A DNA stretch of 64,000 bases from Tomocerus qinae (taxonomy: Eukaryota > Arthropoda > Collembola > Entomobryomorpha > Tomoceridae): positions 868,001 to 932,000 of the forward strand of contig CM034548.1 of assembly GCA_020055645.1 (NCBI GenBank), written 5' to 3'. Shown here piece after piece: positions 1-10,758 of this stretch. The notes under the pieces were generated by a model, which worked only from the letters and a program-made list of their open reading frames with translations, was not told the DNA's origin and searched no databases. The position numbers and the translations under genes are program-made. Every line of letters begins with the position of its first letter. Position 1 is the stretch's first letter.

Positions 1-341
1 CAGGAACTACAACAGTTAAAGTTATTGGGCGAACAATCTTTTACTCCAATTAAAACGTTAGAAGACATTTTGATTAACAATTATCAGGAAGTATTTGTAA
101 ATGCAATTATAGCTTAAAAATCCTTTTGACCATGCCAATAACAGTTGCCTCTCGTGAAAGGAACCCTTCCAAGTTAAAGTTAATTAAAACCTATTTAAGA
201 ACTGCTATTACGGAAGAAAGATTGAGTGAAAATTAAAAATTTGGCTGAAATATCCATTGGTAATGAAATAACTGACAAGATAGAAATAAAAATCTATAAT
301 CACAAAATTGGCAGAAGCTAAGGCTAGGAAAGTACAATTAC
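1..341 (+). pseudogene. hAT-family transposase C-terminus, ZMYM1-like, broken
   Basis: Three plus-strand frames in succession read like the C-terminal dimerisation region of hAT transposases related to ZMYM1. Frame 1 is open from base 1 to a stop at 115-117. A second frame holds an ATG at 132 followed by a motif of the type MPITVASRER..LIKTYLRT. A third holds LAEISIGNEITDKIEI and then KLAEAKARKVQL near 305-340. The order and spacing match the family, but at least two frameshifts and several stops make it a pseudogene. The 5' part of the gene lies outside the window. The assignment rests on recalled family motifs. Confidence 0.75.
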
Positions 342-410
342 TTTAATTTAAGTACTAAGGCTATGATTTTAAAGTGCAATTTATTTTAAAATGTAAAGTA
401 CTACTACATG

Positions 411-1030
411 TTAACCAGAAATAAAATTGCTTACCAGAAATAAAATTGCTAACCAGAAATAAAATTGCTAACCAGAAATAAAATTGCTAACCAGAAATAA
501 AATTGCTAACCAGAAATAAAATTGCTAACCAGAAATAAAATTGCTAACCAGAAATAAAATTGCTAACCAGAAATAAAATTGCTAACCAGAAATAAAATTG
601 CTAACCAGATATAAAATTGCTAACCAGAAATAAAATTGTTAGTCAGAAATAAAATTGCTAACCATAAATAAAATTGCTAACCAGAAATAAAATTGCTTAC
701 CAGAAATAAAATTGCTAACCATAAATAAAATTGCTAACCATAAATAAAATTGCTTACCAGAAATAAAATTGCTTACCAGAAATAAAATTACCAGAAATAA
801 AATTGCTAACCGGAAATAAAATTGCTAACCAGAAATAAAATTGCTTACCAGAAATAAAATTGCTTACCAGAAATATAATTGCTAACCAGAAATAAAATTG
901 CTTACCGGAAATAAAATTGATAACCACAAATAAAATTGCTAACCACAAATAAAATTACTAACCACAAATAAAATTGCTTACCAGAAATAAAATTGCTAAC
1001 CACAAATAAAATTGCTTACCAGAAATAAAA
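411..1030. repeat. 19-bp tandem repeat, about 32 copies
   Basis: The unit is close to GCTAACCAGAAATAAAATT. Copies vary at one or two positions (CTAACC/CTTACC, CCAGAAA/CCACAAA/CCATAAA) and one copy near 787-800 is shortened. The array lies inside the hAT element between its coding remnant and its terminus. Short ORFs across it are only translations of the unit. Confidence 0.95.
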
Positions 1031-1389
1031 TTTTTATTAAGGGCGGTATTTTCTTTTTTGCTCTGGGCGGCATATTCTCTAGTCACAACCTAGGGACGGC
1101 CCTGTCATGAGTTGAGTCATAAGTAAGGATAGAGTGAAGTTTACATTCGTGTTGCAGCTTTTGTGATAGAAATCGCCGCGAAGGTATGTAGATATACCTA
1201 TAGATTGTTGAGTGTATATATATAATAATGTTCGCGGGTATTTCTGCCAATATAAGTAAACAAACGAAACTTCCAGTCTACTTTATATCTAACGTCTTTT
1301 TTCAAGAAGAGTATTGGTTATTTGCTATGTTTAAACAAAAGAGAAAATGTTTATTTGGAGTTCGCTTTGTAATAGAAACGGTGTACATA

Positions 1390-1569
1390 CAGGGCCGCAG
1401 CCAGAAAAACCGAGAAAAAATATGCTAATTTTTGCGCGAAGCGCCAAAATTTCGTCCGGACTCGAGTCCGGACTCTAATATAGTTTACTGATTATAGACG
1501 AAAATTTCTTTGTTTTTCTCGAGGAAGGGGAGGGCACGTGCTCCGGTGCCCCCCCTCGCTGCGGCTTTG
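1390..1569. mobile_element. 180-bp hAT MITE with 8-bp target duplication
   Basis: The element starts CAGGGCCGCAGCC and ends GCTGCGGCTTTG, an imperfect terminal inverted repeat. It is flanked on both sides by TGTACATA (1382-1389 and 1570-1577), the 8-bp target duplication expected of hAT elements. The interior contains a short palindrome (GTCCGGACTCGAGTCCGGAC). It is inserted in the endonuclease part of the LINE that continues at 1578. Confidence 0.85.
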
Positions 1570-4241
1570 TGTACATACAATACAAATATGCCTTTCACTT
1601 GTCAGTCATCTGTTTGAAGAAATTGCAATAATCGGAGATTTGTGCTTTGAGGTAAAAATCATCATTGGATGCTATATTAACGCTAGGGAAGAGGAACTGG
1701 AACATTTACGTGCAGCTTTCGGATATATTAGGTGTGGAGAAATCAAGAAACTCGCTGGATCAGTGTGTCGAAAAGAGAGGAAAGAAACTCATCGAAGAAG
1801 CTGACATGACTTTAATAACCGAAAGAATGCTGCCAGATATTCTAGCACAATATACATTTATGAACGCTAATAGGAAAAGTGTGATCGACCTGGTATTTAC
1901 TAATGTTGAAATATTGGAACATATTCAACGCAGTGTAGTAATTACTATGCTGCATTCAAGTCACAAAGTGGTTCGAGGAACAACAAAACTTAAGAAGCCC
2001 CATTCATAAAGCACAAGATGGAGAAGAAAAAGAAGCAAATTGAAATGGAATAAAAACAACTGCAAAGCTTACCAGAATCACCTATCAAATACGGCTATCG
2101 AAATCAAGAAAAATCAGTCAAGAAATTAAACGAGAAAATCTCCTTAGTGATCAAGGAAGCAGCGTTTAAGACAGAGATAATCGCGGATGCACAAATACAC
2201 AAAGAAAAATTTGGGAAAAATGGGAAAACGGCAACTACACAAAGAAGGAAAACGCTCAGGGTGGAACGACAATAACCACAGCGATTTGGTTATTGTAAAA
2301 AAGAAATGCAAAAAGCCAGTAAAAGAAAAAAAGGGAGCTAACACAGAGAAGATGAAGGAAGATTTAAGAGACTGCTGGCGCGCTGCTCTATTTTGGGGAG
2401 CATTCGGCAAATTAAAGTAGAAGAATTTTAAACCAAACAATATATCTTTAGAAGAATGATCAGCACACTTGCATCAAGATATGCCACCTAGACGCATCAT
2501 TTGTAAGTACAGCTATCAACGAACAATTGGGTAAAACAATATCTATGGAAGAAATGTACAGCAGTCTCACAAAATTGACAAGTGGCAAGTGCGTAAATAT
2601 TTACAATATTCAAGAAAGGAGATCAGTTAGTACCGACAGTAATAAAGCGTTACTGGAGACAGTAATAAAGTGGTTTACAACATCATCATCTTACTTATCA
2701 GAATTGACACACATATTGAAAGCAATAACATAATTGGGGAAGAGCAAGCCGGTTTCCGTAAAGGGCGCGGATGTATGGATCACATTTTTTACTCTGATGG
2801 TAATAATACATATAAGATTAAGTAATCCAGGAAGGAACCTTTTGGCATCGTTTGTGGCTGCGGAAAATGCTTTCCCCAGTGCAGAACACACTTTTTATCA
2901 CTATACGCAATGCCATAATAAGCTGGAAAATAATATCAGTTGCACATATATATAATACAGCTATTGTCACCGTTAAAAAATCTTAGATAGCTCTGAGATA
3001 TTAAAAGTTTCAAGAGGAGAAATAATGAGTCCAAAATTATTTTCGCTATATATTAATGACCTTGAAGAGTGGATTACTTAATCCAAATAGTGAAGTCCAA
3101 ATAGACTTCATTTAATTAAAATTCGCAGATGACACGATATTAGTGGCAGGAAATTTCTACGGCTTGCAAAGAAAATGGATTTCTGAATGGTAAAAGCTTA
3201 AGACTTAATATCGGTAAAACTAAAATGATGGTTTTCAGGAAAGGAGATTGAATAGCCAATTTATATATTCTTCGTTTTAAAGCACAAAGAATCGAACGAG
3301 TGAATTCCCATCAATTCCTCTGCACAATGTTTACCTCCGGCGGTTCCTTTACAGATGCAAGGAAAGCTAGAATAGACAAGGCAAAAATCGCTCTGAATGC
3401 CATATGTCAACAATGGTGAAAGGAAAATGGACAGTTGGGAAAGCCGTATAAAACTTTTTGAATCAGTTGTCGAATCCTGCCTAATGTATGGGGCAAAAAT
3501 TTGGGGAGTTGGAAGCGAGGAGGAAGTTGAGAACCTACAGATGAAGTCTTTAAAACGGATAGTAGGCATTAGGCATTTCGGTATGTACACCAAACTACAT
3601 GGTTAGAGCAGAGACAGGCAGGTATAAACTACGTAACAAGGTAATGAGACTAGCATTATGGCAATGGATAAAATTGTTAGAAATGAAAGATAACAGGTTC
3701 CCTAAAATATGTTATAACGCTCTTGTTAAATTACCCATAAAAAAGCTGGCGCTAATAATTGGGTGATGAAACTTAAACAGTAGATATTTAAATTGGGTTT
3801 TGAAGAGAATAGGGAGGGAATAACAACACCCTGAGTTACTAAAAACTAACATAATAAATATTATTGAGAAGGGTAAGCTAATGTCAAGTGAAGAAGATAT
3901 GACCAGAGTCAGAGGTAGTTCAGCTGACGAACTATATAAGCATATAAAAACTTGTTTCGGTTTGGAAAAATATCTAAAGCTTAATTGTAGCATTGACAAA
4001 ATGCGTATTGTAGCTCAAACTAGAACAGGGATTAAATCATACAATATTAGGTCCTATTGTTATATACTGAATGAAAACGAATTATGTGATATTTGTTCAA
4101 TGCGGATAAAAGAGGATATATTTCACTTTGCTTTAGAATGTGTACACTACAAACCTTATAGAATCCACTTTAAATGACTAAAGTGTAGACCCAACTTGGT
4201 ATACATTATTTAGATTGCTGGTAAATAAATAATAAATAAAA
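1570..4241 (+). pseudogene. LINE retrotransposon remnant (endonuclease and reverse transcriptase)
   Basis: Frames switch repeatedly, but the order is that of a non-LTR retrotransposon ORF2. An endonuclease fragment starts near IIGDLC at about 1630 and includes NRKSVIDLVFTNVEIL at about 1870-1915. Reverse transcriptase fragments include EEQAGFRKGRGCMDHIF near 2740-2790, an AFPSAEH stretch near 2868, GEIMSPKLFSLYINDLEEW near 3020-3075 and a FADDTILVAG-like stretch near 3124-3150. A C-terminal segment with MDSWESRIKLFE and VVESCLMYGAKIWGV lies near 3427-3510. A (TAAATAA)n-like tail at 4220-4241 fits a LINE 3' end. Many stops and frameshifts show it is dead. Superfamily (Jockey, I or CR1-like) is not resolved. 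Upstream sequence from about 1228 probably belongs to the same copy, before the MITE. Confidence 0.75.
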
Positions 4242-4256
4242 AACATTTAACAACTG

Positions 4257-5154
4257 TGTTACGGCCAGCTATGTCTCTCTGTCTAACCGTAAGACGCTAT
4301 CTCGCAAAGCTCAAGTCTGCTTAATAGAGCCTCGTTTCTCTTTCTCGAAGGACCAGCCTTAAAGGCAATTCTTATATGATATTATGCAAATGAATGCTAT
4401 GAGTCACGTGTAACAATATAATGCAACTGATTGCTTGAGGAATTCTACGATTAATTCTCTGGAAAATGACTGGAGCCTTTCACATAAAGTTACATCAGCT
4501 GTCAGCCCTTTCTCGAATTAAAGTAGATCTCTCAAATCAGAATTACGCGATAGTAAATAAGGTACTCAAGACCACGTGACAGTTACAACTGTGAAATTCT
4601 CTGTATTTATTTAAATACAACACACACATACAGCCTTACAAACAATATTGCAATGTGGCTTGTACGGAAAGGACAGTACTGGGAAATGGCACTCAAGGCC
4701 TGTGTCACCAGTCAGTTCAAACAAATAAAGGCAGCTCTAGGCAATACACCTTTTAATTGAGCAAGTATCTTTACATATCACTGTACTGGCCTTATCCGTA
4801 CAATCCCATTTTTACATATACAAAGTACACGATTTTTCACCACCGACTTCTGCCTACAACACTAATTTTCACAACATAAACATAACATTTCATACACATA
4901 TTATACATCATTCGAATCCTCATGATCTCTAGTATTTGTTTTTGCATAAACATAATTTCTAAATACACATTAAACCATTAAAATTAATTAATTAACTTAA
5001 ATACATAATATTCATAATTTAAATAATTTCGTATTGCTAGACAATAAATAAATAGATACCAAAATGTAGCAAATAAATATTTCACAATACTACAAATAAA
5101 TGAATTTCACTTTAAAACTGAATCTTTTCATGTTCTTTCCGTGTGTCGACAACA
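4257..5154 (-). repeat. 3' LTR of the BEL/Pao element
   Basis: This is the downstream LTR, 898 bp like its partner and differing at two sites found by eye. On the minus strand an AATAAA-type sequence lies near 4605-4612 and could be the polyadenylation signal, which is an inference from sequence only. Confidence 0.95.
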
Positions 5155-5156
5155 TA

Positions 5157-5164
5157 CTTCCCCC
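5157..5164 (-). promoter_or_regulatory. Polypurine tract
   Basis: Just upstream of the 3' LTR the minus strand reads GGGGGAAG, followed by TA and the LTR start. This is the expected position and composition for the plus-strand primer of an LTR element. Confidence 0.7.
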
Positions 5165-5175
5165 GGTAGATGCTC

Positions 5176-8100
5176 CTAAGGGACATCTTCATCCTTTGAC
5201 ACGTCGATCACACACACTTTAACAACAGGTCGACGAAAGGTCCCTTGATTGGTCCGGATCTCAACAACTCGTACGACACTATCTTTTCCTGGGAACACCT
5301 TCTCCACGATTCCTCTCGGCCAGGAATTCCGCTTTAGGTCTCCATCAGCGATAAACACAAGGTCACCAACCTTTATCGGTGGTTTAGTTCCAAAGTCCTT
5401 AGATCTTCGGGTCAATGTCGGCAAGTACTCTTTGACCCATCTTTGCCAGAAGATATCAGCTAATCTCTGAGATGTTCTCCACTGCTTTCTCGAACAAAGA
5501 TCGTGATCAGAGAAAGTTCCAGGAGTTTCCATTTGACATGCTTTCCCAATTAAGAAGTGATTGGGAGTCAAGCTTTCTTCATCTTCAGGGTCATTGGAAA
5601 CATGAGTTAGTGGTCTACTGTTTACAGTGTATTCTGCTTCAACCATCAACGTTTGCAAAACTTCTTCCTTGGGAGCTCGGGTGTTCAGTACGGCATTCAA
5701 TGCAACTTTTACTGAACGAACAAGTCTTTCCCAACAACCTCCCATATGTGGTGCTGATGGCGGAATAAACTTCCACTCAACTCCTTTCACTGCAAGTTCA
5801 TCGATAATTTGACCTTGATTGAGTTCATCTAAAGCAATTTTCAACTCATTTTTGGCGCCGTGAAAGTTAGTTCCATTGTCTGACCAAATTTCAATCGGCG
5901 CTCCACGTCTTGCCATAAATCGACGTATTGCCATAATACATGAATCAGTGTTTAAGCTTCCAGCGATTTCTAAATGGACAGCTCTAGTTGTTAAACAGGT
6001 AAAGAGTGCTCCATATCTCTTCTCATGTCTTCGTCCGATGGTCACTTCCATGGGACCGAAGTAATCTAGTCCTGTGTAAGTAAAGGCTCGTGGCTGAGGA
6101 TTTACTCGGAAATGTGGCAAATTTCCCATCTCAGGCTCACATGGCTCTGCTTTAATCACTCTACACATTTGACAATTTTTTACAATTTTCTTTAAGGCAG
6201 CTCGAGCGTTCAGAATCCAATACTTCTGCCTTATTTCATTTAGCACTCGTTCTGTGCCATGGTGTCCAGCTTTGGAGTGTAAGTGTTGTAACAACAGTTT
6301 CGTGTAATCACTCCTTGGGTCTAAAATAATTGGTTGGTATGAAGGACTTCCATAATGTCCAGCTTGGCCAATTCTGCCGTTCAATACCAACAGACCTTTT
6401 TCATTCAATATTGGAACAAGTCTTTTCAGTCGACTTGATCGTAACACATGAGTTCCCTTTTTAAGGCAAGAGATTTCTTCCGAGAAGCTTTCTTCTTGGA
6501 CAAACTTTAACAACAATATCTCTGCCTGTTGCATATCAAGTACTGTAATATCTCTCGCTGTATTCTGTTTTCTGCAGAGAGAGATAAACTTCAACATCCT
6601 GGCAGTTACTCGTACCAGCCGTACCCAAGATGAAAATTTACTTATTACAGGCAGGCATGTCTGAACTACTGTGACATTAGCTACAATATTCTTTTTCTGT
6701 TCCAGATCTTCTACTAGAACATCTTTCTTTATGTCTTCAGTACTCAGTTCAAGGGGCCAGAATTCAGGTGACATTCGAAGAAATTCTGGTCCAGTTAGCC
6801 ATCTACTTCTTGGACTTATGTCAGCGGGACAAATATCACGTGTAGCTTCATCTGCTACATTCTGCTTTGTAGGAACCCAATGCCAATTCTTGACATCACT
6901 CTCTTCAAGAATTTCGCCAATCCGATGGGCAACAAATGGCTTAAATCTTCTGCCATCTGACCGAAGCCAACACAATACTATCTTTGAATCTGTCCAGAAA
7001 TGCGTCTCACGGATGACGATTTCATGATATTCATGAACAGATTTCGCCATTCTACTTCCTAGTAAGGCAGCTTGTAATTCCAACCTTGGAATTGATTCCG
7101 GACGTAATGGTGCCACTCTGGATCTTGCCATTACTAGAGAAGTTTCCATCATATTCCCAGTCTTAAGTCGTAGATATGCTACAGCAGCAAATGCCTGCTC
7201 GCTAGCATCGCAGAATACACGAAGACTTATTTCTGTGTTATCACAAATCTGAGGATGATAACACCTTGGGATTTCAAAATTGTCAATATTATGCAATTGA
7301 CTTAGCCAACGACTCCATTTGTCTTGAGAATCAGGGGGTAACTTTTCATCCCAACCTGTCTCAGAACGCCACACATCTTGCAAAAGGATCTTGGCTCTAA
7401 TAGAGAGGTGCGTCAAAAATCCAAGAGGGTCAAACACTGACATGACCAAAGATAGAGCTTCTCGTTTCGTCGGCTGTTTGACTCCAGCAACAATATCCTT
7501 GTCAATCTTTTTCAATTTGGTCGTGAACACAAATACATCTCGTTCTGGATCCCAATGCAATCCAAGAACTCTTTCTGTAGGAGCTTCTCCAGTACCATTA
7601 TCTTCCAGATTTAGAGGCTTTTCTCTTACAGCTCTCAAATCATCAGGAAGAATATCTAGAATTTGCTGGTCACTACAAATCCAGTTACATATATGAAATC
7701 CACCTTTTCTGTGGATGTCAACCACTTCCAAGATCAACTTCTTGGCTTCCTCCACAGTACTACAGCTGTCCAAATAGTCGTCCATATAATGACGATCTAA
7801 TATGGCTCTTACACCATTTTCAGATGCTGGAGGATCTAAAGTAATAGCATTACGGTTCTTCACTTCCTGGGCGGAGTAAGGAGACGACACTGCTCCAAAG
7901 ACCATGACATCCATCACATACGTGTCAGGTGTTCTATTTCTGTCCATTCCTCGCCACAAGAAACGTTGAGCAGGCAAGTCTTCTGCACGAATCTTTACAC
8001 GATGGAACATGTCCTTAATGTCAGCTGCAAAGGCAATACTTCGCTGACGGAACTTACAAAGGACTCCAGGCAGAGGTTTCAACAAATCCATTCCTTTCAT

Positions 8101-10695
8101 CAATTTGTCATTTAGACTAACTCCTCTCGATTTGGCAGCGGCATCAAACACAAGTCGTACTTTCTTGGGTTTGTTCGGATTGAACACCGCAAAGTGAGGA
8201 AGATACCAAATCTTAGGGTTTTTCTTACTCAGTTCTTCATCACTTAGTTTATGGACGAACCCTTTTGCCAAATATTCTTCAATCTTTGCACAATACTGTT
8301 CCGCAAAGACTGGATTCTTGTCTAATTTTCGCTCCATAGAGTAAAGTCTATTTAGAGCCATGGTTTTACTCTCCGGTAGGACTGGATCATCTTCTTTCCA
8401 TAGAAGACCAGTTTCCCAACCACCATCTACATGCTTAGTCATTCTGTCAGTTATGTCACGGGTTCTCCTGTCCTTTCGTGACATAAGATTGTCCTCGGCA
8501 ATCTTTACTCCGAGTTCTTCAATTCTAAACGAATCCTTGACCATTTGATGCAGTTGGTCATCAGGATTTCGGTATACATGGCATATAAATCCACTATCAA
8601 CTCTGTGGCGATGCCCATTAGATTTTCCAAAGAGTGCCCACCCTAGCCTAGTCCTAACAGCAATTGGAGAATTGCCAGGACCTTCTACGGCTTCCAAAGG
8701 AAGAATCAGCCTTGCATTATTCAAGCCTATCAAAATCTTAGGCTGAGCATTTACCAAGTTCGGCAGTGGGGCTCTTCTCAAGTGTTTCCATTTACATCTC
8801 AAAGTCTTGCCATTTACAGTTTCCCTCGGCAAAGAAAGCCGTGTGATGGTCTGCAAATTATCCATAGAATATGACCATCGACAATTATGTCCTTTAATTC
8901 CAGCTTGCACTTTCATGGAATTTTCAGACTGTCCATCAGAGTTTATCCACTGTATCTTAAGTGGTGAACTTTCTCCAGAGACTCCAATTTGAGCAGCCAA
9001 GTCCGCTTCAATTAGGGACACAGTAGAAGCACTGTCCAACATTGCAAAAGTCTCAATATTTCCTTTCGGACCAGTCAAAGTTACTGGCAAGACACACAAA
9101 GGTACTTCAGCACAATCCGATACGTGTCCACAATGATTTTCTTGCTTCGGCTTATCATGCCTAGGCTGTCTGGGTTTCGAATGCAACATAGCATGATGTA
9201 TCTGATCACACCCATCTTTACCACAGATCTTCTTATCTTCACAGTCTGCAGCCATGTGACCAGGTTTCAAACAGAAGAAACATAGCCTTTCCGACAGAAC
9301 CCATTGCCACCTTTCCTCAGTGGACTTTTGCAGCAATTCTCTGCATGTATAGACTTTATGGCCAAACTTCTTACAGTAGCTGCAGCATTTCTTCTCTGCT
9401 ACAGCAGCCACTACAGCTCCTCGCTTGGCATCTCGGCCTTTACCATTTCTGTCCCTTTTCTCTTCGGAAACAGAGGTTTGTGGTATTGTCACCATTCTGA
9501 CAGCTTCGGCCATTTCGTTCAACCAAATGGAAAAGTCATGAAGTTTGGTTACACGATCTTCAGACTTCCGTAATTTCAGTCCCCAACTCAGTTTCATTTG
9601 TGGAGACAGTTTATCAAATAATTTCTTTATCAGATGTGGATTGGCCAAATAATCCTGTCGTTTTAAGATTTCTGCTGTGGAGGTAAGGTTCCTAACAGCA
9701 TTTGCCAAATCCGTGAGAGTCTCTGGCTTGTCATCTCGACAGCTTGCCATTCGCTCGGCACGCTCAGTCAACATCATCAAGATGACATCCGGTCGGCCAA
9801 AGTTCTCTTCTAAGCATGTCATGATCTCATGCAGCTTCTCAGGAACTGCCAACATGCACTGTACTGCTTCTTTCGCCTTTCCACGTAGACACTTTTGGAG
9901 GCGAGCAATATTCTCAATGTTACTGAATTCACAAGCTTCAGTAGTAGATTTGTACTGACTTAGGAAATTTGGCCATTCTACTGGATCTCCAGAGAATACA
10001 GGCAACTCCTTGGCTACTGTTTGCTGTGCCAGATACTTACTCATATTTTGGGGTTCCTTTGGCTTCCCCGATATTTCGGTTTTGATCGTCTTGAACATAT
10101 CAGTAAAGGCTTGAGCCATCTTCTCCATATCACTTGGAGCACTAGGTGGCGACACAGGCACTGTTACTTCTGTGCTAAGTAATCTGTCTACTTCAGCTTG
10201 CTCTATTGGGGTATGTGACTTGGCATCACTCTTAGCACTGATAGACTTGGAGTCTTGAGGGGGTGGAAAGTCATCACCGTTTTCTCCCTCCTGAAATTCA
10301 TCATCTATCATACTTTGATAGTTACTGCCATTGGAACTCAGAGTTTCATTCTCCTCTTCCTCAATAATGGCTAATTGTAGCTCTAACTCTTTCTGAGCCA
10401 ACATCTTCTTTCGTTCAATACTAGCAAGTTCTCGAGTTTCAAGTTCCTCGATCTTTCTCATTGCCTCTAATTCGGCTTCCAACTTCCTTCGGGAAGCACA
10501 ACTTGCCTTAGAGGACTTACTCAAGGTTGTTGCACAACTTGCAGTACTTTTATCATCAGGAATTTCCAGAGCGTCTCGACCTGCTACTGGCTTCCGCTGC
10601 CTGCGGGTATTCAATACTTCATCATCCACGATTTCCGGGGCTATACCCTGGAGACGGGCACTTTTCCTTTCATTAGGATTTTGCTTATCAGCCAT
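5176..10695 (-). CDS. BEL/Pao Gag-Pol polyprotein
   Basis: A single open frame of 1839 codons from the ATG at 10695 encodes the whole replication machinery. In order it has a charged, coiled-coil-like N-terminus, a DUF1759-type Gag region (about 200-420), two CCHC zinc knuckles (about 438-451 and 472-485), a retropepsin-like A17 protease with DSAS at 554-557, reverse transcriptase with YMDD at 970-973, an RNase H region, an integrase HHCC zinc domain (H1478/H1479, C1508, C1511), an integrase core with D1544, D1606 and E1656, and a C-terminal domain typical of BEL integrases. No stop or frameshift interrupts it, so the element may be active. The frame stays open upstream to 10758 through the primer binding site but without an ATG there, so the ATG at 10695 is preferred. 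Codons and GC content are clearly richer than the surrounding AT-rich DNA. Confidence 0.97.
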   Translation of the reverse strand: MADKQNPNERKSARLQGIAPEIVDDEVLNTRRQRKPVAGRDALEIPDDKSTASCATTLSKSSKASCASRRKLEAELEAMRKIEELETRELASIERKKMLAQKELELQLAIIEEEENETLSSNGSNYQSMIDDEFQEGENGDDFPPPQDSKSISAKSDAKSHTPIEQAEVDRLLSTEVTVPVSPPSAPSDMEKMAQAFTDMFKTIKTEISGKPKEPQNMSKYLAQQTVAKELPVFSGDPVEWPNFLSQYKSTTEACEFSNIENIARLQKCLRGKAKEAVQCMLAVPEKLHEIMTCLEENFGRPDVILMMLTERAERMASCRDDKPETLTDLANAVRNLTSTAEILKRQDYLANPHLIKKLFDKLSPQMKLSWGLKLRKSEDRVTKLHDFSIWLNEMAEAVRMVTIPQTSVSEEKRDRNGKGRDAKRGAVVAAVAEKKCCSYCKKFGHKVYTCRELLQKSTEERWQWVLSERLCFFCLKPGHMAADCEDKKICGKDGCDQIHHAMLHSKPRQPRHDKPKQENHCGHVSDCAEVPLCVLPVTLTGPKGNIETFAMLDSASTVSLIEADLAAQIGVSGESSPLKIQWINSDGQSENSMKVQAGIKGHNCRWSYSMDNLQTITRLSLPRETVNGKTLRCKWKHLRRAPLPNLVNAQPKILIGLNNARLILPLEAVEGPGNSPIAVRTRLGWALFGKSNGHRHRVDSGFICHVYRNPDDQLHQMVKDSFRIEELGVKIAEDNLMSRKDRRTRDITDRMTKHVDGGWETGLLWKEDDPVLPESKTMALNRLYSMERKLDKNPVFAEQYCAKIEEYLAKGFVHKLSDEELSKKNPKIWYLPHFAVFNPNKPKKVRLVFDAAAKSRGVSLNDKLMKGMDLLKPLPGVLCKFRQRSIAFAADIKDMFHRVKIRAEDLPAQRFLWRGMDRNRTPDTYVMDVMVFGAVSSPYSAQEVKNRNAITLDPPASENGVRAILDRHYMDDYLDSCSTVEEAKKLILEVVDIHRKGGFHICNWICSDQQILDILPDDLRAVREKPLNLEDNGTGEAPTERVLGLHWDPERDVFVFTTKLKKIDKDIVAGVKQPTKREALSLVMSVFDPLGFLTHLSIRAKILLQDVWRSETGWDEKLPPDSQDKWSRWLSQLHNIDNFEIPRCYHPQICDNTEISLRVFCDASEQAFAAVAYLRLKTGNMMETSLVMARSRVAPLRPESIPRLELQAALLGSRMAKSVHEYHEIVIRETHFWTDSKIVLCWLRSDGRRFKPFVAHRIGEILEESDVKNWHWVPTKQNVADEATRDICPADISPRSRWLTGPEFLRMSPEFWPLELSTEDIKKDVLVEDLEQKKNIVANVTVVQTCLPVISKFSSWVRLVRVTARMLKFISLCRKQNTARDITVLDMQQAEILLLKFVQEESFSEEISCLKKGTHVLRSSRLKRLVPILNEKGLLVLNGRIGQAGHYGSPSYQPIILDPRSDYTKLLLQHLHSKAGHHGTERVLNEIRQKYWILNARAALKKIVKNCQMCRVIKAEPCEPEMGNLPHFRVNPQPRAFTYTGLDYFGPMEVTIGRRHEKRYGALFTCLTTRAVHLEIAGSLNTDSCIMAIRRFMARRGAPIEIWSDNGTNFHGAKNELKIALDELNQGQIIDELAVKGVEWKFIPPSAPHMGGCWERLVRSVKVALNAVLNTRAPKEEVLQTLMVEAEYTVNSRPLTHVSNDPEDEESLTPNHFLIGKACQMETPGTFSDHDLCSRKQWRTSQRLADIFWQRWVKEYLPTLTRRSKDFGTKPPIKVGDLVFIADGDLKRNSWPRGIVEKVFPGKDSVVRVVEIRTNQGTFRRPVVKVCVIDVSKDEDVP

Positions 10696-10740
10696 TTTGT
10701 TCCACTTCGAACTATGTGTACTGTCACTTGTCACCGATAA

Positions 10741-10757
10741 TCCGGCTCGAAGGACCA
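10741..10757 (-). promoter_or_regulatory. Primer binding site, tRNA-Tyr type
   Basis: One base inside the 5' LTR, the minus strand reads TGGTCCTTCGAGCCGGA. The plus strand reads TCCGGCTCGAAGGACCA, which matches the 3' end plus CCA of animal tRNA-Tyr as I recall it. Minus-strand DNA synthesis would start here. The tRNA identity is from memory and is easy to test. Confidence 0.8.
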
Positions 10758-10758
10758 A

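Larger units (their letters stand above)
1..1104 (+). mobile_element. 3' part of a hAT DNA transposon
   Basis: The transposase remnant is followed by an AT-rich 3' region with a tandem array and then by an end reading GGGACGGCCCTG at 1093-1104. That end is the reverse complement of a hAT-type terminus beginning CAGGGCCGTCCC. The matching 5' terminus is outside the window, so the 8-bp target duplication cannot be tested. Termini of the same CAGGGCCG type recur at 1390, 46056 and 47567. Confidence 0.6.

Noticed and set aside
5249..9958. Plus-strand ORFs inside the BEL element
   Set aside because: They are antisense shadows of the Gag-Pol frame.
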